Assembly: GCA_003538495.1 (NCBI GenBank)
Contig: DPSD01000073.1
Location: forward strand, 1 to 7,286
DNA length: 7,286 nucleotides
Source of the DNA: Accumulibacter sp.
GTDB taxonomy: Bacteria; Pseudomonadota; Gammaproteobacteria; Burkholderiales; Rhodocyclaceae
Reading direction: 5' to 3'
Below the pieces are notes generated by a model that saw only the letters and a program-made list of their open reading frames with translations, was not told where the DNA came from and ran no database searches. Below are positions 7,073-7,286 of the stretch, one piece after another. The stretch's first letter is position 1. Each line of letters begins with the position of its first letter. Made by a program: the position numbers and the translations under genes.

Positions 7073-7286
7073 CAGGCAGAAAGCTCCTTGAGCTTGTTCC
7101 TGGCAAATTCGACAAAGCTCAGCACCACCTGCGAACGGAAGCGTTCCTTCGGATAGACCAAAGACAGACTGCGGGTCAGAGCAGGCCGCAAGGGAACGGC
7201 GACCAGCGTGCCCAACTGCCGCTCCTTGTCGAAACTTGCCCGCGAGACGATCGAGAAGCCCAGCCCGGTCGCCACCACGCCCTTCA
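7072..7286 (-). CDS. LysR-type transcriptional regulator, C-terminal end (5' part beyond the window)
   Basis: The last 70 residues are present, open to the window edge. The segment KGVVATGLGFSIVSRA matches the conserved end of the LysR substrate-binding (effector) domain, where a V-x-x-GLG-x-x-I/V-x-P/S-x motif is usual. A closing strand, LGTLVAVPL, and LSLVYPKERFRSQVVLSFVEFAR then give the canonical last strand and helix. The DNA-binding N-terminus lies outside the window. The TGA stop (7074-7072) overlaps the alr ATG by one base (TGATG), which points to translational coupling. The target and effector cannot be told from this fragment; co-directional placement does not by itself show that it controls alr. 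Confidence 0.85.
   Translation of the reverse strand, partial: KGVVATGLGFSIVSRASFDKERQLGTLVAVPLRPALTRSLSLVYPKERFRSQVVLSFVEFARNKLKELSA
7084..7089 (-). promoter_or_regulatory. alr ribosome-binding site
   Basis: On the minus strand AAGGAG lies 11 bases before the alr ATG, inside the last codons of the LysR-type gene. Spacing is slightly long, but the sequence is a strong Shine-Dalgarno match and supports the ATG at 7072. Confidence 0.6.

Noticed and set aside
1..7286. Insertion sequences, CRISPR arrays, tRNA/rRNA genes, long repeats
   Set aside because: None seen on reading; genes are tightly packed and look like ordinary core chromosome apart from the sensory operon.

Overview
The window looks like chromosomal DNA from a high-GC Gram-negative bacterium, most likely a betaproteobacterium of the Rhodocyclales/Accumulibacter type. 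That placement is inferred from the high GC content, the strong third-position G/C bias (which gives long open frames opposite real genes) and the style of the proteins; no 16S or other marker is present. I see seven protein genes, two of them cut by the window edges. There are no RNA genes, mobile elements, CRISPR arrays or long repeats.

Left part (1-1502, minus strand): the N-terminal 500 residues of a large FtsX/YbbP-family ABC transporter permease, whose 3' end lies beyond base 1. A 110-base divergent intergenic region (1503-1612) separates it from a plus-strand operon.

Middle part (1613-4504, plus strand): three tightly packed genes with gaps of 1 and 2 bases. They encode two different periplasmic solute-binding proteins of the amino-acid-binding family 3 (HisJ/LAO fold) and a two-transmembrane HAMP-GGDEF diguanylate cyclase. 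No transporter permease or ATPase accompanies the binding proteins. The simplest reading is a periplasmic ligand-sensing module: one or both binding proteins report ligand state to the periplasmic domain of the cyclase, which sets c-di-GMP output. This resembles the NspS-MbaA and TorT-TorS arrangements in logic, and it is the most interesting part of the window.

Right part (4587-7286, minus strand, convergent to the operon): the C-terminus of a LysR-type regulator, then alr (alanine racemase), then radA (Sms, DNA repair/branch migration ATPase). The LysR stop and alr start share a base (TGATG), and radA starts 2 bases after the alr stop, so the three are probably co-transcribed and translationally coupled. 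An 82-base convergent gap (4505-4586) without a clear terminator separates radA from the cyclase gene.
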